DNA from: JAEUKA01 sp044228505
Lineage (GTDB): Bacteria; Myxococcota_A; Polyangia; Palsa-1104; JAEUJZ01
Reading direction: 5' to 3'
NCBI GenBank assembly: GCA_044228505.1
Contig: JBGAUT010000002.1
Location: 248,001 to 312,000 of the forward strand
Length of the DNA stretch: 64,000 bases
Shown here: positions 49,699 to 58,450 of the stretch, piece by piece
Layout of the letters: every line of letters starts with the position of its first letter
Numbering within the stretch: the first letter of the stretch is position 1
Notes under the pieces: generated by a model
Seen by the model: the letters and a program-made list of their open reading frames with translations, nothing else
Told to the model about the DNA's origin: nothing
Databases searched by the model: none
Position numbers and translations under genes: made by a program

Positions 49699-52500
49699 AT
49701 GATGGAACCGGAATCCGCCCAATCCACAGGCAATCAACTTCCCAATGGCGAAGAGGATGAGCTCTCGAATCACGGCGCTGGTGATGCCGAGGCTGCTGCC
49801 GACGTAGCCGCCGCCGAAGGTGTTGAGCCTAGCGACGGTGCGACCGCGAGTGCCGCTTCTCCTGCGAATTCGTCAACGTCAACCGATGAGGAACCGCCGC
49901 TCGATCCCAAGCTGCTGCTCGCTCCCGAGCCCAGCACCAGCATGCGGACCCGACTCCGCTTCGTTGTTCCCGACGAGGCGCTGACAGTTCGGGTTGACCC
50001 GCAGACCCTGCCCGATAGCCCAATCGATGCCAGCTTGTGGGACATTGTCCCGAAAGTGGCGCGGCGGTCGCTCGATCTCGGTCTGAGCATGCCGGAAAGT
50101 GGCTTTCATATCTTCGTCGCTGCCGATCCCGAGGTCATGATCGAGGACGTCGTTGTCAGCCATGCTGAGCGGTTCGCCGCCCAAATGGAGACGCCGGGCG
50201 ATCTGGTCTACATTCACGACTTTGACCATCCCGAAGCGCCGAAGCCGCTGCTGTTGCCACCGGGGACTGGGCCTGCGCTGGTGGAAGCGATGGGCGATTT
50301 GATCGATGGGCTGCGGGAGCGGATGCCGCACCTCGTCGACGCCGAGGATCTGGAGCGTGCCCACAAAAAGCTGTCGTCGGAGATGGAGTCTCGCAACAAG
50401 CAGATCCTGTCCGACCTGGAAAACACTGCCCGCACCCACGGCTTTGGCGTTCGCACCGTGCAAGGGGCGGTGCAGACGTTCCCGATCCTCCATGGCAAGC
50501 CGCTTTCGGCAGAGCAGTTCGATGTTCTCGATGAGAACACCAAGCGTGCCTTGCAAGGTGCCGCCGATCGGCTGACCCGGGAGGTCGAAAAGGCCGCTCG
50601 ACTGGTTCGTGCCCAAGGTGCTCGCTTCGATGCCGAACATACGGCCGCCCTTGCACGGGCTGCCGCGACGCTGATTCAGCGGGAGATGCGCGAGCTGTTC
50701 GAGCGCTTTGCCGGCTTGTCCACCGATGTGGCCCGCTATCTGCGGCGGGTCCGCCAGGCTCTCATCGATGACTGGGAGGACTTCCTAGAACCCGAGGATG
50801 ACGAGAGCGAGGCCGAAGAAAATGTCGATGAGGGCGATCCCGAGCTGGCGACGCGGCTCAAGCGCTTTCAGCTCAACCTGCTGACGACCCACCGTCCGGG
50901 CGAGCCCGCGCCGGTGATTTGCGAGACGAACCCAACCTACGCCAACTTGTTTGGTCACCTCGAGCGGCGGGTCCGCTTCGGGGCGTTGCTGACCGATTTT
51001 ATGCGCATCCGTCCCGGATCGATGCACAAGTCGACCGGCGGCGTGCTCGTGCTGCGCGCTCAAGACCTGCTGACCGATCCGCTTATCTGGGAACGGATGA
51101 AGCGGGTGCTGCGAGAAAAGCGACTGGCGGTGGAAGATCCGGTCGGTCCGCTCGGGCTGTATTCGACGACGCTGCGGCCCGCTCCGCTGCCGATGGCGGT
51201 GCGGGTGGTGATGGTCGGTTCAGCATCGCTGTACGACGCGTTGCGAGCGGGGGATCCCGACTTTGGTTCGCTGTTCCGCATCAAGGTCGAGGTCGAGCCG
51301 GTGGTTCCTCGCACCCACGAGACCCTCCAGGTGCTCGATGCGGTGCTGATGTCGTTTGCGAAAAAGCGTGGCTTGCCGCCGTTTGATCGTTCGGCGCGGG
51401 CGCGGTTGCTCGACTTGTCGACCCGGTTGGCCGAGGATCGCGAGCGACTGTCTCTGTGTCTGGAGCCACTTGATGAGACGGCAACCTTTGCGGTGGCGCA
51501 GGCTCGCTGTCGGGTGATCGAAAATCCTCCCGCTGAGGGCAAGGCTGCGCTCGTGGTGACGGCTGCCGATGTTGCGGCGGCTTGGCAAGAGCGTCGCGAA
51601 CGACTGGCCAGCGAGGAGCGGCACATTCGTGAGTTGACGCTTCGTGGCGAGGTCGCGCTAGACACCACGGGTATGCGCGTCGGGGTCGTCAACGGATTGT
51701 CGGTCTTCCATACCGGCGACGTCGAGTTCGGCCAGCCGATGCGGATCACTGCCGTTGTGGCACTCGGTCGGGAAGGGATTGTTGACGTCGAGCGAGAAGC
51801 GCAGCTCGGCGGCGCGATTCACACCAAGGGTGTCGCGATCCTGCGTGGCTACCTGGCAAGGATGTTTGGCCAAGAGCGTCCGCTCAGCCTGCGCGCCCAA
51901 CTGGTATTCGAGCAAAGCTACGGTGAAATCGACGGTGACAGTGCCAGCTCTAGCGAGCTATTTGCTGTGCTGTCTGCGCTTGCCGACGTCGGTGTCGACC
52001 AGAGCATCGCGGTCACCGGCAGTGTCAACCAGCTCGGAGAAATGCAAGCCATCGGTGGTGTCTGCGCCAAAATCGAGGGTTTCTTCGACTTGTGTCATGC
52101 CCGAGGACTCACCGGCAGCCAGGGCGTGATGATCCCGAAGGCGAACCTGCCGCACCTTGTGATGCGAGACGATGTGGTCTCCGCGATCCAACGAGGCCAG
52201 TTTCACCTGTACACCATTTCGACGGTTGCCGATGGCATCGAGATCTTGAGCGGCCTACCTGCGGGCGAGCGCGATAGCTCCGGCCGATTCCCGGCGGCCA
52301 GCGTCTTTGGTCGGGTCGAGCGCCGCATCATCGAGATTGCCGAACGGCTTCGTCAGGCTGAAGCGCACGGGTACGACGGCGGCATGGACGGTATCGAAGA
52401 CGGTGCCGCCGAGATCAGCGAGGGTGGAGAGTTCCGTCGGTTCGCCCGGCCTACTTCAGCTCCAGCTGCGTCCGTGCGTAGACTTCTTCCTTCCCGTTGA
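49699..52500 (+). CDS. Lon-like protease with degenerate ATPase domain
   Basis: 933 residues. The C-terminal third is a Lon proteolytic domain with the Ser-Lys dyad S748 (DGDSASSSE) and K791 (GGVCAKIEGFF), 43 residues apart as in classical Lon. The N-terminal region aligns in outline with the AAA_32/LonC-YcbZ type (DLGLSMPESGFHIFVAADPE at about 126-145), but the Walker A position reads AADPEVMIED instead of GxxGTGKT/S. An acidic insertion (EPEDDESEAEEN) occurs in the middle. It is probably a self-compartmentalised peptidase not driven by ATP. The 3-prime end overlaps the convergent gene by 50 bp. ATG 49699 and 49702 are both possible. Confidence 0.88.
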   Translation: MMEPESAQSTGNQLPNGEEDELSNHGAGDAEAAADVAAAEGVEPSDGATASAASPANSSTSTDEEPPLDPKLLLAPEPSTSMRTRLRFVVPDEALTVRVDPQTLPDSPIDASLWDIVPKVARRSLDLGLSMPESGFHIFVAADPEVMIEDVVVSHAERFAAQMETPGDLVYIHDFDHPEAPKPLLLPPGTGPALVEAMGDLIDGLRERMPHLVDAEDLERAHKKLSSEMESRNKQILSDLENTARTHGFGVRTVQGAVQTFPILHGKPLSAEQFDVLDENTKRALQGAADRLTREVEKAARLVRAQGARFDAEHTAALARAAATLIQREMRELFERFAGLSTDVARYLRRVRQALIDDWEDFLEPEDDESEAEENVDEGDPELATRLKRFQLNLLTTHRPGEPAPVICETNPTYANLFGHLERRVRFGALLTDFMRIRPGSMHKSTGGVLVLRAQDLLTDPLIWERMKRVLREKRLAVEDPVGPLGLYSTTLRPAPLPMAVRVVMVGSASLYDALRAGDPDFGSLFRIKVEVEPVVPRTHETLQVLDAVLMSFAKKRGLPPFDRSARARLLDLSTRLAEDRERLSLCLEPLDETATFAVAQARCRVIENPPAEGKAALVVTAADVAAAWQERRERLASEERHIRELTLRGEVALDTTGMRVGVVNGLSVFHTGDVEFGQPMRITAVVALGREGIVDVEREAQLGGAIHTKGVAILRGYLARMFGQERPLSLRAQLVFEQSYGEIDGDSASSSELFAVLSALADVGVDQSIAVTGSVNQLGEMQAIGGVCAKIEGFFDLCHARGLTGSQGVMIPKANLPHLVMRDDVVSAIQRGQFHLYTISTVADGIEILSGLPAGERDSSGRFPAASVFGRVERRIIEIAERLRQAEAHGYDGGMDGIEDGAAEISEGGEFRRFARPTSAPAASVRRLLPSR

Positions 52501-52939
52501 TGAGCCGCGTGATCAGCACCTGATACTTGCCTCCCTCTTTGAAGCCCTGATCGGGCCGCAGATCGAGATCCGACATCAGCACCTTGGTGTCGGGCTTGGT
52601 GCCAATTTCGGCGAAGTGAATCGGCTCACGTGGCTGACCGGGCTTATTTGACTGCGCCGCGTCGTAGAACACGACGTTGACCTTGCTGTCTCCTGCTGCC
52701 TTTTTCAGGTATGCGACGAAGAATATCTTCCAGTTTTCCAGCTCGGGTTTCTTGCTAAGAACCTTGCGGGCCTCGGTCTTGAGGTCTTCTTGGAAGCTGT
52801 GCAGCGCCGGGTTCAGTCGCCGCTCGGTGACGACGATGCTCCCGGCGGGTGGACCGGCCCAAGCTGGCGTGACACCGAGCAGCAGAGCACCGGCACACAG
52901 GATCGAACGGAGGTTCTTGGCGATTGAGGCGCGAGACAT
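52451..52939 (-). CDS. Exported hypothetical protein, 162 aa
   Basis: A signal peptide (residues 1-28, ending TPAWA-GPP) is followed by about 130 residues with beta-rich character: NWKIFFVAYLKKAAGDSKVNVVFYD, VLMSDLDLRPDQGFKEGGKYQVLITRL and a final EEVYARTQLELK. I do not recognise a family; the pattern suits a small periplasmic Ig-like fold. The ATG overlaps the glycosylase stop (TGATG), and AAAGGA precedes it. Confidence 0.75.
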   Translation of the reverse strand: MSRASIAKNLRSILCAGALLLGVTPAWAGPPAGSIVVTERRLNPALHSFQEDLKTEARKVLSKKPELENWKIFFVAYLKKAAGDSKVNVVFYDAAQSNKPGQPREPIHFAEIGTKPDTKVLMSDLDLRPDQGFKEGGKYQVLITRLINGKEEVYARTQLELK

Positions 52940-54114
52940 CACGGATTCCTTTCGTGAGAAGGCGGCACAAAGCCCGGTGGCGAGGCAGAAAGCTGCTCGA
53001 CCAGTCGCAAGATCACGAGCTTTAGATCATCCCAAACTTGGGCTTTCGCCGACGGGGTACGAAGCAGATAGGCAGGGTGATAGGTCGGCATGACCGGTAC
53101 GCCCTGCCAGTCGCCAAACTGACCGCGCAGGCGACCGAGCGGCGCGCTGTTAGCCAGCAAGAACTGCGTCGGAGTTCTCCCGAGGGCGACGATGACACGC
53201 GGGCTGAGCGCGGTCAGTTGGGCGCGAATGAAACCGCCACAAGCTGCGATCTCATCGGCTTCGGGGACACGGTTGCCGGGTGGTCGACATTTGACGACGT
53301 TGGCGATGTAGACCTGCTCACGAGACAACTGCGCCGCAAGCTCAGGGAAGCCCAGCTTGAGCGCGTGCTCCCCCATGGCTTTGATCATCTTCGAGAGCAG
53401 CTCTCCTGCGGCCCCGACAAATGGGAGGCCGGTACGGTCTTCATCGGCACCAGGCCCTTCCCCAACGAACGCCAGCCAGGGGGTCGGGTTGCCATCGCCA
53501 AAGACGATTTGATTGCGGCCGTGGCAGAGGTTACAGCGACGACAATCGCCGATAAACTCACGGATGATCCGCAGCCCAGCGGCACCACTCGGCACAGCTT
53601 GAAGCTCGGGATAGGTCACTTCACTGCTTGGGCGAGAAGAGCCTGTCGGCGCATCACCGGTAGCCTTGCGGACCGGGGTCTTCGGGGCTGCGGATGGAGT
53701 TCGGGTCGCCATCCGAGACGCGCTTTCGACGGCCGCTCTGGCAATCGCAGCGGCATCATCGGTGTCGCGAGGTCCAGCATCGTACTCTGGCTCGCGTGGC
53801 GGAGCGTTCAGTGAAGCACGGGGATCACCACTGGTAGCTGCACGTACTGGGACTGCGGCCGGATCCAGCTTCCCGACACCTACCGGCGGGGATGGGGCAC
53901 TCGGCCTAGGCCGGGCTGGACGAGGGTTTGGGGCCGGTGCGGCATCGATTCCGCCTTGTTTCAACCAGGTGAGTCGGGCCCGCAGACCTGTCACCACACT
54001 GTGCAGCTCATCGACTATCGCCTGCTCATCACCAGGCGACCCCACGACGTCAGGCCGTTGGACGCCGGGCAGTCCGTCGGTGGAGCTGGCTGTGGGCGAA
54101 GGTGGGTGCGCCAT
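52939..54114 (-). CDS. udg: Family 4/5-type uracil-DNA glycosylase with [4Fe-4S] cluster
   Basis: 391 residues. The catalytic domain starts near 180. The cluster ligands are C194 and C197 (CRRCNLC), C276 (VVKCRPPGNR) and C292 (AACGGF). Active-site motifs are GEGPGADEDRTGLPFVGAAGELL and MPTYHPAYLLR near the end. It removes uracil from DNA to begin base excision repair. The first 175 residues are Pro/Ala-rich and disordered, unusual for this family and maybe used for docking. The downstream exported protein gene overlaps by one base pair and is probably translationally coupled. Confidence 0.9.
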   Translation of the reverse strand: MAHPPSPTASSTDGLPGVQRPDVVGSPGDEQAIVDELHSVVTGLRARLTWLKQGGIDAAPAPNPRPARPRPSAPSPPVGVGKLDPAAVPVRAATSGDPRASLNAPPREPEYDAGPRDTDDAAAIARAAVESASRMATRTPSAAPKTPVRKATGDAPTGSSRPSSEVTYPELQAVPSGAAGLRIIREFIGDCRRCNLCHGRNQIVFGDGNPTPWLAFVGEGPGADEDRTGLPFVGAAGELLSKMIKAMGEHALKLGFPELAAQLSREQVYIANVVKCRPPGNRVPEADEIAACGGFIRAQLTALSPRVIVALGRTPTQFLLANSAPLGRLRGQFGDWQGVPVMPTYHPAYLLRTPSAKAQVWDDLKLVILRLVEQLSASPPGFVPPSHERNP

Positions 54115-54201
54115 GGACAGAGATACTAATGCAAATTCGCAGCTTGCGACGTATCTTGGGACTACTGCCCACAGCTAGTGGGCTCCGCTTTGGAGGATGG
54201 A

Positions 54202-54636
54202 ATGGCGATTACCCGAGTGAAAGACATCATGACCGAAGTCGTTGAGGCGCTTCGCGTCGGAGACAGCCTCGATCTAGCTGACCGCATCATGCGCGTTGGT
54301 CGGATACGTCACCTGCCGGTCGTCGACGGAGAAGAGCGGCTGGTCGGCCTCGTTACTCACCGTACTTTGCTTGCCGCCTGGGTCAGCCATGGCAATCCTG
54401 GCAGCGAGCGCCTGTCCGACGTCGCCCGCGAGATCCCGATCGAGATGGTGATGGTCAAGGACGTCCTCACCATCACCACGGACGCGCCTGCTGCCGATGC
54501 CGCCCGCATCTTGGAAAAACACAAGTACGGCTGCCTGCCTGTCGTCGATGGCGGTAAGCTCGTTGGCATCATCACCGAAGCCGATTTTCTTCGCTTCGCC
54601 CGCGTCCACCTGGAACTTGAGCAGCCCGCGTCGTAA
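54202..54636 (+). CDS. Tandem CBS-domain protein
   Basis: 144 residues. Two CBS repeats: VKDIMTEVVEALRVGDSLDLADRIMRVGRIRHLPVVD and VKDVLTITTDAPAADAARILEKHKYGCLPVVD, each ending with VGLVT/VGIIT. Such pairs bind adenosine nucleotides and act as energy or redox sensors for partners. GGAGG at 54192-54196 supports ATG 54202. It is divergent from the glycosylase and convergent with the gene at 54654. No partner domain is fused. Confidence 0.92.
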   Translation: MAITRVKDIMTEVVEALRVGDSLDLADRIMRVGRIRHLPVVDGEERLVGLVTHRTLLAAWVSHGNPGSERLSDVAREIPIEMVMVKDVLTITTDAPAADAARILEKHKYGCLPVVDGGKLVGIITEADFLRFARVHLELEQPAS

Positions 54637-54653
54637 GCCCCCACAGTCTCGAC

Positions 54654-55253
54654 TTAGCCGAGCTGGCGAGCGAGGACGAAATACTGCGGCATTGATTCTC
54701 CCCGACGGGTGGCATGCCCAATCAGCACATCCCGAGATACCCGACGGCAGAAGTCGTGCATGTCTTTATAGACGAAGTTCGACAGGCCCCGGTCGTTGGG
54801 AAGGACCGGCGGCCAGTCGGCGGGTACGTCGCTCTGACTCGGCACCTTGGTGTAGTCGAACAACAGCTCACTTCCCGAATCGCTGACCGCGAAGTAGCCG
54901 GGGCCGGTGATGAAGCTCATCGACTGGAAGTTGAAGCCAAAGACCTGGCCGCTCGGCGTCCGCACCAGCCGCTTTTCGAACGTGCGAAACATCGGCAGGT
55001 TGTTTAGACCCGCGCAGATGATGGTCTTACCCACCGGAACCGAGTCCGGCACAAAGTCGGCGAGCCGAAGCGGCGGCGCACTGGCACAGCGTTCATACAG
55101 CGCACCCAGGTCTTTCCGAGCGAGCGAGCGGACCTCTCGCACCCTGGCTGCATCGTCGAGTGAATCAAGGAAAGTAGCGAGCGCCGTGTGATCAGCGCCC
55201 GCCCCAATCAAGAGCCCGAGATCTTGGTGTCCGGCGGGAGTTTGTTGATTCAT
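54654..55253 (-). CDS. Hypothetical protein, 199 aa
   Basis: No signal peptide or membrane helix. Not recognised. A helical first half (LDSLDDAARVREVRSLARKDLGALYERC) leads to an alpha/beta segment with VGKTIICAGLNNLPMFRTFEKRLVRTPSG and GFNFQSMSFITGPGYFAVSDS, followed by a helical end. The clear order suggests a real conserved myxobacterial protein. AAGGAA 8 bp before ATG 55253 supports the start. It lies 28 bp downstream of glmS on the same strand and may share its transcript. Confidence 0.72.
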   Translation of the reverse strand: MNQQTPAGHQDLGLLIGAGADHTALATFLDSLDDAARVREVRSLARKDLGALYERCASAPPLRLADFVPDSVPVGKTIICAGLNNLPMFRTFEKRLVRTPSGQVFGFNFQSMSFITGPGYFAVSDSGSELLFDYTKVPSQSDVPADWPPVLPNDRGLSNFVYKDMHDFCRRVSRDVLIGHATRRGESMPQYFVLARQLG

Positions 55254-55281
55254 CACAAGTTCCTTACGCAAAGTGAGCGGC

Positions 55282-57141
55282 TTATTCGACGGTAACCGAC
55301 TTGGCCAAGTTGCGTGGCTGGTCGACATCAGTGCCCTTGAAGTCGGCAACGTAATAGGCAAACAGCTGGAGCGGCACCACGGTGACAATTGGAGCCAGCA
55401 GCGGATGCACGGCTGGAACCTCGATGACATGGTCGGCCAGCGTGTGCAGCGAGCGATCCCCTTCTGTGGTAATCGCGATCACGCGACCGCCGCGAGCCTT
55501 CACCTCGGACAGGTTTGACAGCACTTTTTCGTAGCCACCGTCGTGGGGGGCCAGCACCAACACCGGCAGACCTTCGTCGATGAGTGCGATCGGACCGTGC
55601 TTCATTTCGCCCGCCGCAAACCCCTCGGAGTGGATGTACGAGATCTCTTTGAGTTTGAGCGCACCCTCGAGAGCAATCGGGAACTGCGGCCCTCGTCCCA
55701 GGTACAGCATGTCGCGACAGTGACCGTAGGTGCGGGCGAGCTGGTGGAGCTGCTCAGCGGTCTGCAGCACCTGCGAGAGCTTGGCGGGTAGCGACGTCAG
55801 TTCTTGGACAAACGACTGCGCCGCTTCGTCGGACAAGTTGCCGCTGCGTCGTCCCAGATGAAGCGCAAGCAGCGCCAGCGCGACGAGCTGCGTGGTAAAC
55901 GCTTTTGTTGAAGCAACGCCGATTTCCGGCCCGGCATGGGTGTAGAGCGAGTGGTCCGACGCTCGTGGAATTGACGAATCGAGGACGTTGGTGATCGAGA
56001 AGATCTGCGCCCCTTTTTGGCGGGCTTCACGAATGGCAGCCAAGGTGTCAGCGGTCTCTCCCGACTGCGAGACAGCGACCACCAGATCGCCTGACTGGAT
56101 GATCGGATCGCGGTAGCGGAACTCCGAGGCCAGATCGACCTCGACCGGAATACGCGCCAGCGACTCAATCAGATACTTGCCGACCAGCGAGGCGTGAAAC
56201 GAGGTTCCGCAAGCCAGAATAAACAGTCGCCGAACCTTCGCTGGGTCGATGTCATGGCCATCGAGCAGCGCATCGGGCGGCGAGTGCTGGAGTCGACCGC
56301 GCAGCGTATCGGTGACCGCCCGAGGCTGCTCGTGAATCTCCTTTAGCATAAAGTGCTTGTAGCCATCTTTTTCGGCGGCTAAGAGCGACCAGGTGATCTT
56401 TCGCTCGGGCCGGGACCGCTCTTGGCCATCCAGCCCGATGACGCGGACTCGACTGCGGGTTAACTGAGCCAGATCGCCTTCCTCTAGGAAAATCACTCGA
56501 CGGGTGTGCGGCAGTAGCGCGGGCACATCGGACGCGATCAGGTTTTCCCCATCCCCGAGGCCCAGCACCAGTGGCGATGCGCTCTTGGCGCAGACCAGTT
56601 CGTCGGGAGTCTCGGTGCACAGCACCACCACCGCGTACGCACCTTCGAGCATGCGCAGTGCTCGCTGGGTTGCCGTCAACAGCCGATCGGGTCCGGCCGG
56701 AACGTGCTGTAGCTCCTCCCAGATCAGATGGGCGATGATTTCCGTGTCGGTTTCCGAAGAAAACGAATGACCACGCTCGGTCAGCGACCGTTTGAGCGCC
56801 AGATAGTTTTCGATGATGCCGTTGTGAACGACCGCCACCGAGCGAAACCGCTGAGGGTGGGCATTTTCGTCGGATGGTCGACCATGAGTGGCCCACCTCG
56901 TATGACCGATGCCGACGTGACCGAGGGGTGTTCCGTGGATGAGCTGAGACTCCAGCTCGCTCAGCTTGCCGCGACAGCGTACGATTTGCAGCTCACGCTC
57001 GGCCTCGCTTGCTAGCGATGTCGGCTCGCCGATGACCGCAACGCCTGCCGAGTCATAGCCGCGATACTCTAGGCGTCGCAATCCCTCGACCAGCAGCGTG
57101 GTGACTTGCTTTGGACCGATGTATCCGATGATTCCGCACAT
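55282..57141 (-). CDS. glmS: Glutamine-fructose-6-phosphate aminotransferase (isomerising)
   Basis: 619 residues, standard length. The N-terminal nucleophile cysteine follows Met (MCGIIGYIG). The amidotransferase domain shows HTRWATHG and NGIIENY; two SIS sugar isomerase domains follow with CGTSFHASLVGKYLIE and SQSGETADTLAA, and the C-terminus ends DQPRNLAKSVTVE. GlmS makes glucosamine-6-phosphate for peptidoglycan and LPS. No glmS ribozyme-like leader is evident; upstream lies an inverted repeat at 57193-57223. Confidence 0.97.
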   Translation of the reverse strand: MCGIIGYIGPKQVTTLLVEGLRRLEYRGYDSAGVAVIGEPTSLASEAERELQIVRCRGKLSELESQLIHGTPLGHVGIGHTRWATHGRPSDENAHPQRFRSVAVVHNGIIENYLALKRSLTERGHSFSSETDTEIIAHLIWEELQHVPAGPDRLLTATQRALRMLEGAYAVVVLCTETPDELVCAKSASPLVLGLGDGENLIASDVPALLPHTRRVIFLEEGDLAQLTRSRVRVIGLDGQERSRPERKITWSLLAAEKDGYKHFMLKEIHEQPRAVTDTLRGRLQHSPPDALLDGHDIDPAKVRRLFILACGTSFHASLVGKYLIESLARIPVEVDLASEFRYRDPIIQSGDLVVAVSQSGETADTLAAIREARQKGAQIFSITNVLDSSIPRASDHSLYTHAGPEIGVASTKAFTTQLVALALLALHLGRRSGNLSDEAAQSFVQELTSLPAKLSQVLQTAEQLHQLARTYGHCRDMLYLGRGPQFPIALEGALKLKEISYIHSEGFAAGEMKHGPIALIDEGLPVLVLAPHDGGYEKVLSNLSEVKARGGRVIAITTEGDRSLHTLADHVIEVPAVHPLLAPIVTVVPLQLFAYYVADFKGTDVDQPRNLAKSVTVE

Positions 57142-57192
57142 AGGTGTTAATTATCCCATAAGTCTTGGCCGCCCGCACACCGGCCCCTACAG

Positions 57193-57223
57193 AACACGTT
57201 CACTTGGGGTCGACCAACGTGTT
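57193..57223. promoter_or_regulatory. Inverted repeat AACACGTT / AACGTGTT in the glmS divergent region
   Basis: Perfect 8-bp arms at 57193-57200 and 57216-57223, separated by 15 bp, lie between the divergent glmS (start 57141) and the gene at 57313. The arm-to-arm distance of 23 bp, about two helical turns, suits a dimeric regulator acting on one or both genes. No regulator is identified. Confidence 0.35.
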
Positions 57224-57312
57224 GTGGCTGGGTCGTTTTGGCGGCGCGGTCTGGGCGATTTTGCTCGCTCTGCGTTGCCGGCGCAAATGCGCTTTTGATA
57301 CCCTATGGGATT

Positions 57313-57855
57313 ATGAGCATACAGGTCCTTTATCAGTCCCTTCCCATCGCTAAGGAGCCGCGCTTTCGCTTGCAGGACGGCGGCTTGTTCATCGAGCTAG
57401 ATAGCCCGATGCCGGTCGCGACCGCGCTGTCGGTCACTGCCGGTGAGCACACCCTCCAGGGCAAGGTGCGTCGCGTCCGTGAAGGTGCCGGTGCTGGCAT
57501 GTTGGTGGTACCGACGGAAAAGGCCAAGCTACCGCGCTGGTTGCTCGGACTGGGGGCCGAGATTGGGGCTGGCGTTGAGTTTGAGCCCGAGCCAGCGCCG
57601 CCTCCGCCCGTGGTGGAAGTGAAGCCCGAACCGGTGGTGGAGACAAAGCCAGCCGAGCCGGTGGTGGAGACAAAGCCATCCGAGCCGGTGGTGGAAGTGA
57701 AGCCTGCGGAAGCTACTGCAGAGCCCGCTCCCTCGAAGCAGACGCCTGCGGAGACGACTGCGGGCGAGGAAGACGACGAAGAGGGCAAAGCCAAAGCGGG
57801 CGACAAGAAGCCAGCCAGCAAGGCTGCTGCCAAGAAAAAGAAGGCGCGCCGCTAA
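57313..57855 (+). CDS. Small protein with beta-barrel-like N-terminus and acidic-repeat, Lys-rich tail
   Basis: 180 residues from ATG 57313. Residues 1-85 show strands (PRFRLQDGGLFIELDSPMPVATALSV ... TLQGKVRRVREG) compatible with a PilZ-like barrel, but the RxxxR and D/NxSxxG c-di-GMP motifs are not clear. Residues 90-150 are a tandem Val/Glu/Pro/Lys repeat (VVEVKPEPVVETKPAEP), and the last 25 residues are Lys/Ala-rich like a histone H1 tail (KKPASKAAAKKKK). The DNA repeat is near-perfect over 27-30-bp units, hinting at slippage. Confidence 0.72.
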   Translation: MSIQVLYQSLPIAKEPRFRLQDGGLFIELDSPMPVATALSVTAGEHTLQGKVRRVREGAGAGMLVVPTEKAKLPRWLLGLGAEIGAGVEFEPEPAPPPPVVEVKPEPVVETKPAEPVVETKPSEPVVEVKPAEATAEPAPSKQTPAETTAGEEDDEEGKAKAGDKKPASKAAAKKKKARR

Positions 57856-57946
57856 AAGTCCCGTCTCTCGCGTTTCTGCACCGCCAAATCTTTGCTAGCG
57901 TGCGCTGGTCGCTTTGCGACTTGAGCCACCCACAGGGAGTTCTTCC

Positions 57947-58447
57947 ATGCGCTTTAGCAAAGAGCATCGCATAGAGATTTCGGCGAGCCGGTTGATCGAG
58001 CTCACCTTTGACCCCGCGTTCATGAAGCGCCTTAACATCGAGGCGATGAAGGTCCAACAGTACGATCCGCTGGATCGCAATGTCGCGGGTGCCGTATGGA
58101 CGATGAAGAACCGGATCACGCCGCAAGACAACATGCCGGGATTTATCAAGAAGCTGGTCGGTGGCGGCTTCAACTACGAAGAGTCGGTGACGCACACCAA
58201 GGGCTCGGATTCGGTGGCGGCGGTGATGGTACCGTCGGTGATGCGCGACAAGCTGCGGATGGCGTACACGATGCGGGTGATTCCAGCGGGAGAGAATGCC
58301 TGTCGCCGGATCATGGATTGGGAGGTCGAGGTCAAGATCTTCGGAATCGGCGGCCAGATCGAAAAGTTTGCCGCCTCGGAGATCGAGCGCAGCCTGGAGT
58401 CCTCGGCCAGCTTCTTGAGCAAGCATGGCCAGGCAGCGGCCGTCTAA
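57947..58447 (+). CDS. DUF2505 (SRPBCC-like) protein
   Basis: 166 residues from ATG 57947, preceded by AGGGAG. The strand-helix-strand pattern of the START/SRPBCC fold is visible: MRFSKEHRIEISASRLIELTFDPAFMKRL, a beta sheet, a DWEVEVKIFGIGGQIEKFAASEI helix at the end. DUF2505 proteins are thought to bind hydrophobic ligands, with no reaction known. The stop is 3 bp from the convergent recombinase stop. Confidence 0.82.
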   Translation: MRFSKEHRIEISASRLIELTFDPAFMKRLNIEAMKVQQYDPLDRNVAGAVWTMKNRITPQDNMPGFIKKLVGGGFNYEESVTHTKGSDSVAAVMVPSVMRDKLRMAYTMRVIPAGENACRRIMDWEVEVKIFGIGGQIEKFAASEIERSLESSASFLSKHGQAAAV

Positions 58448-58450
58448 CGG

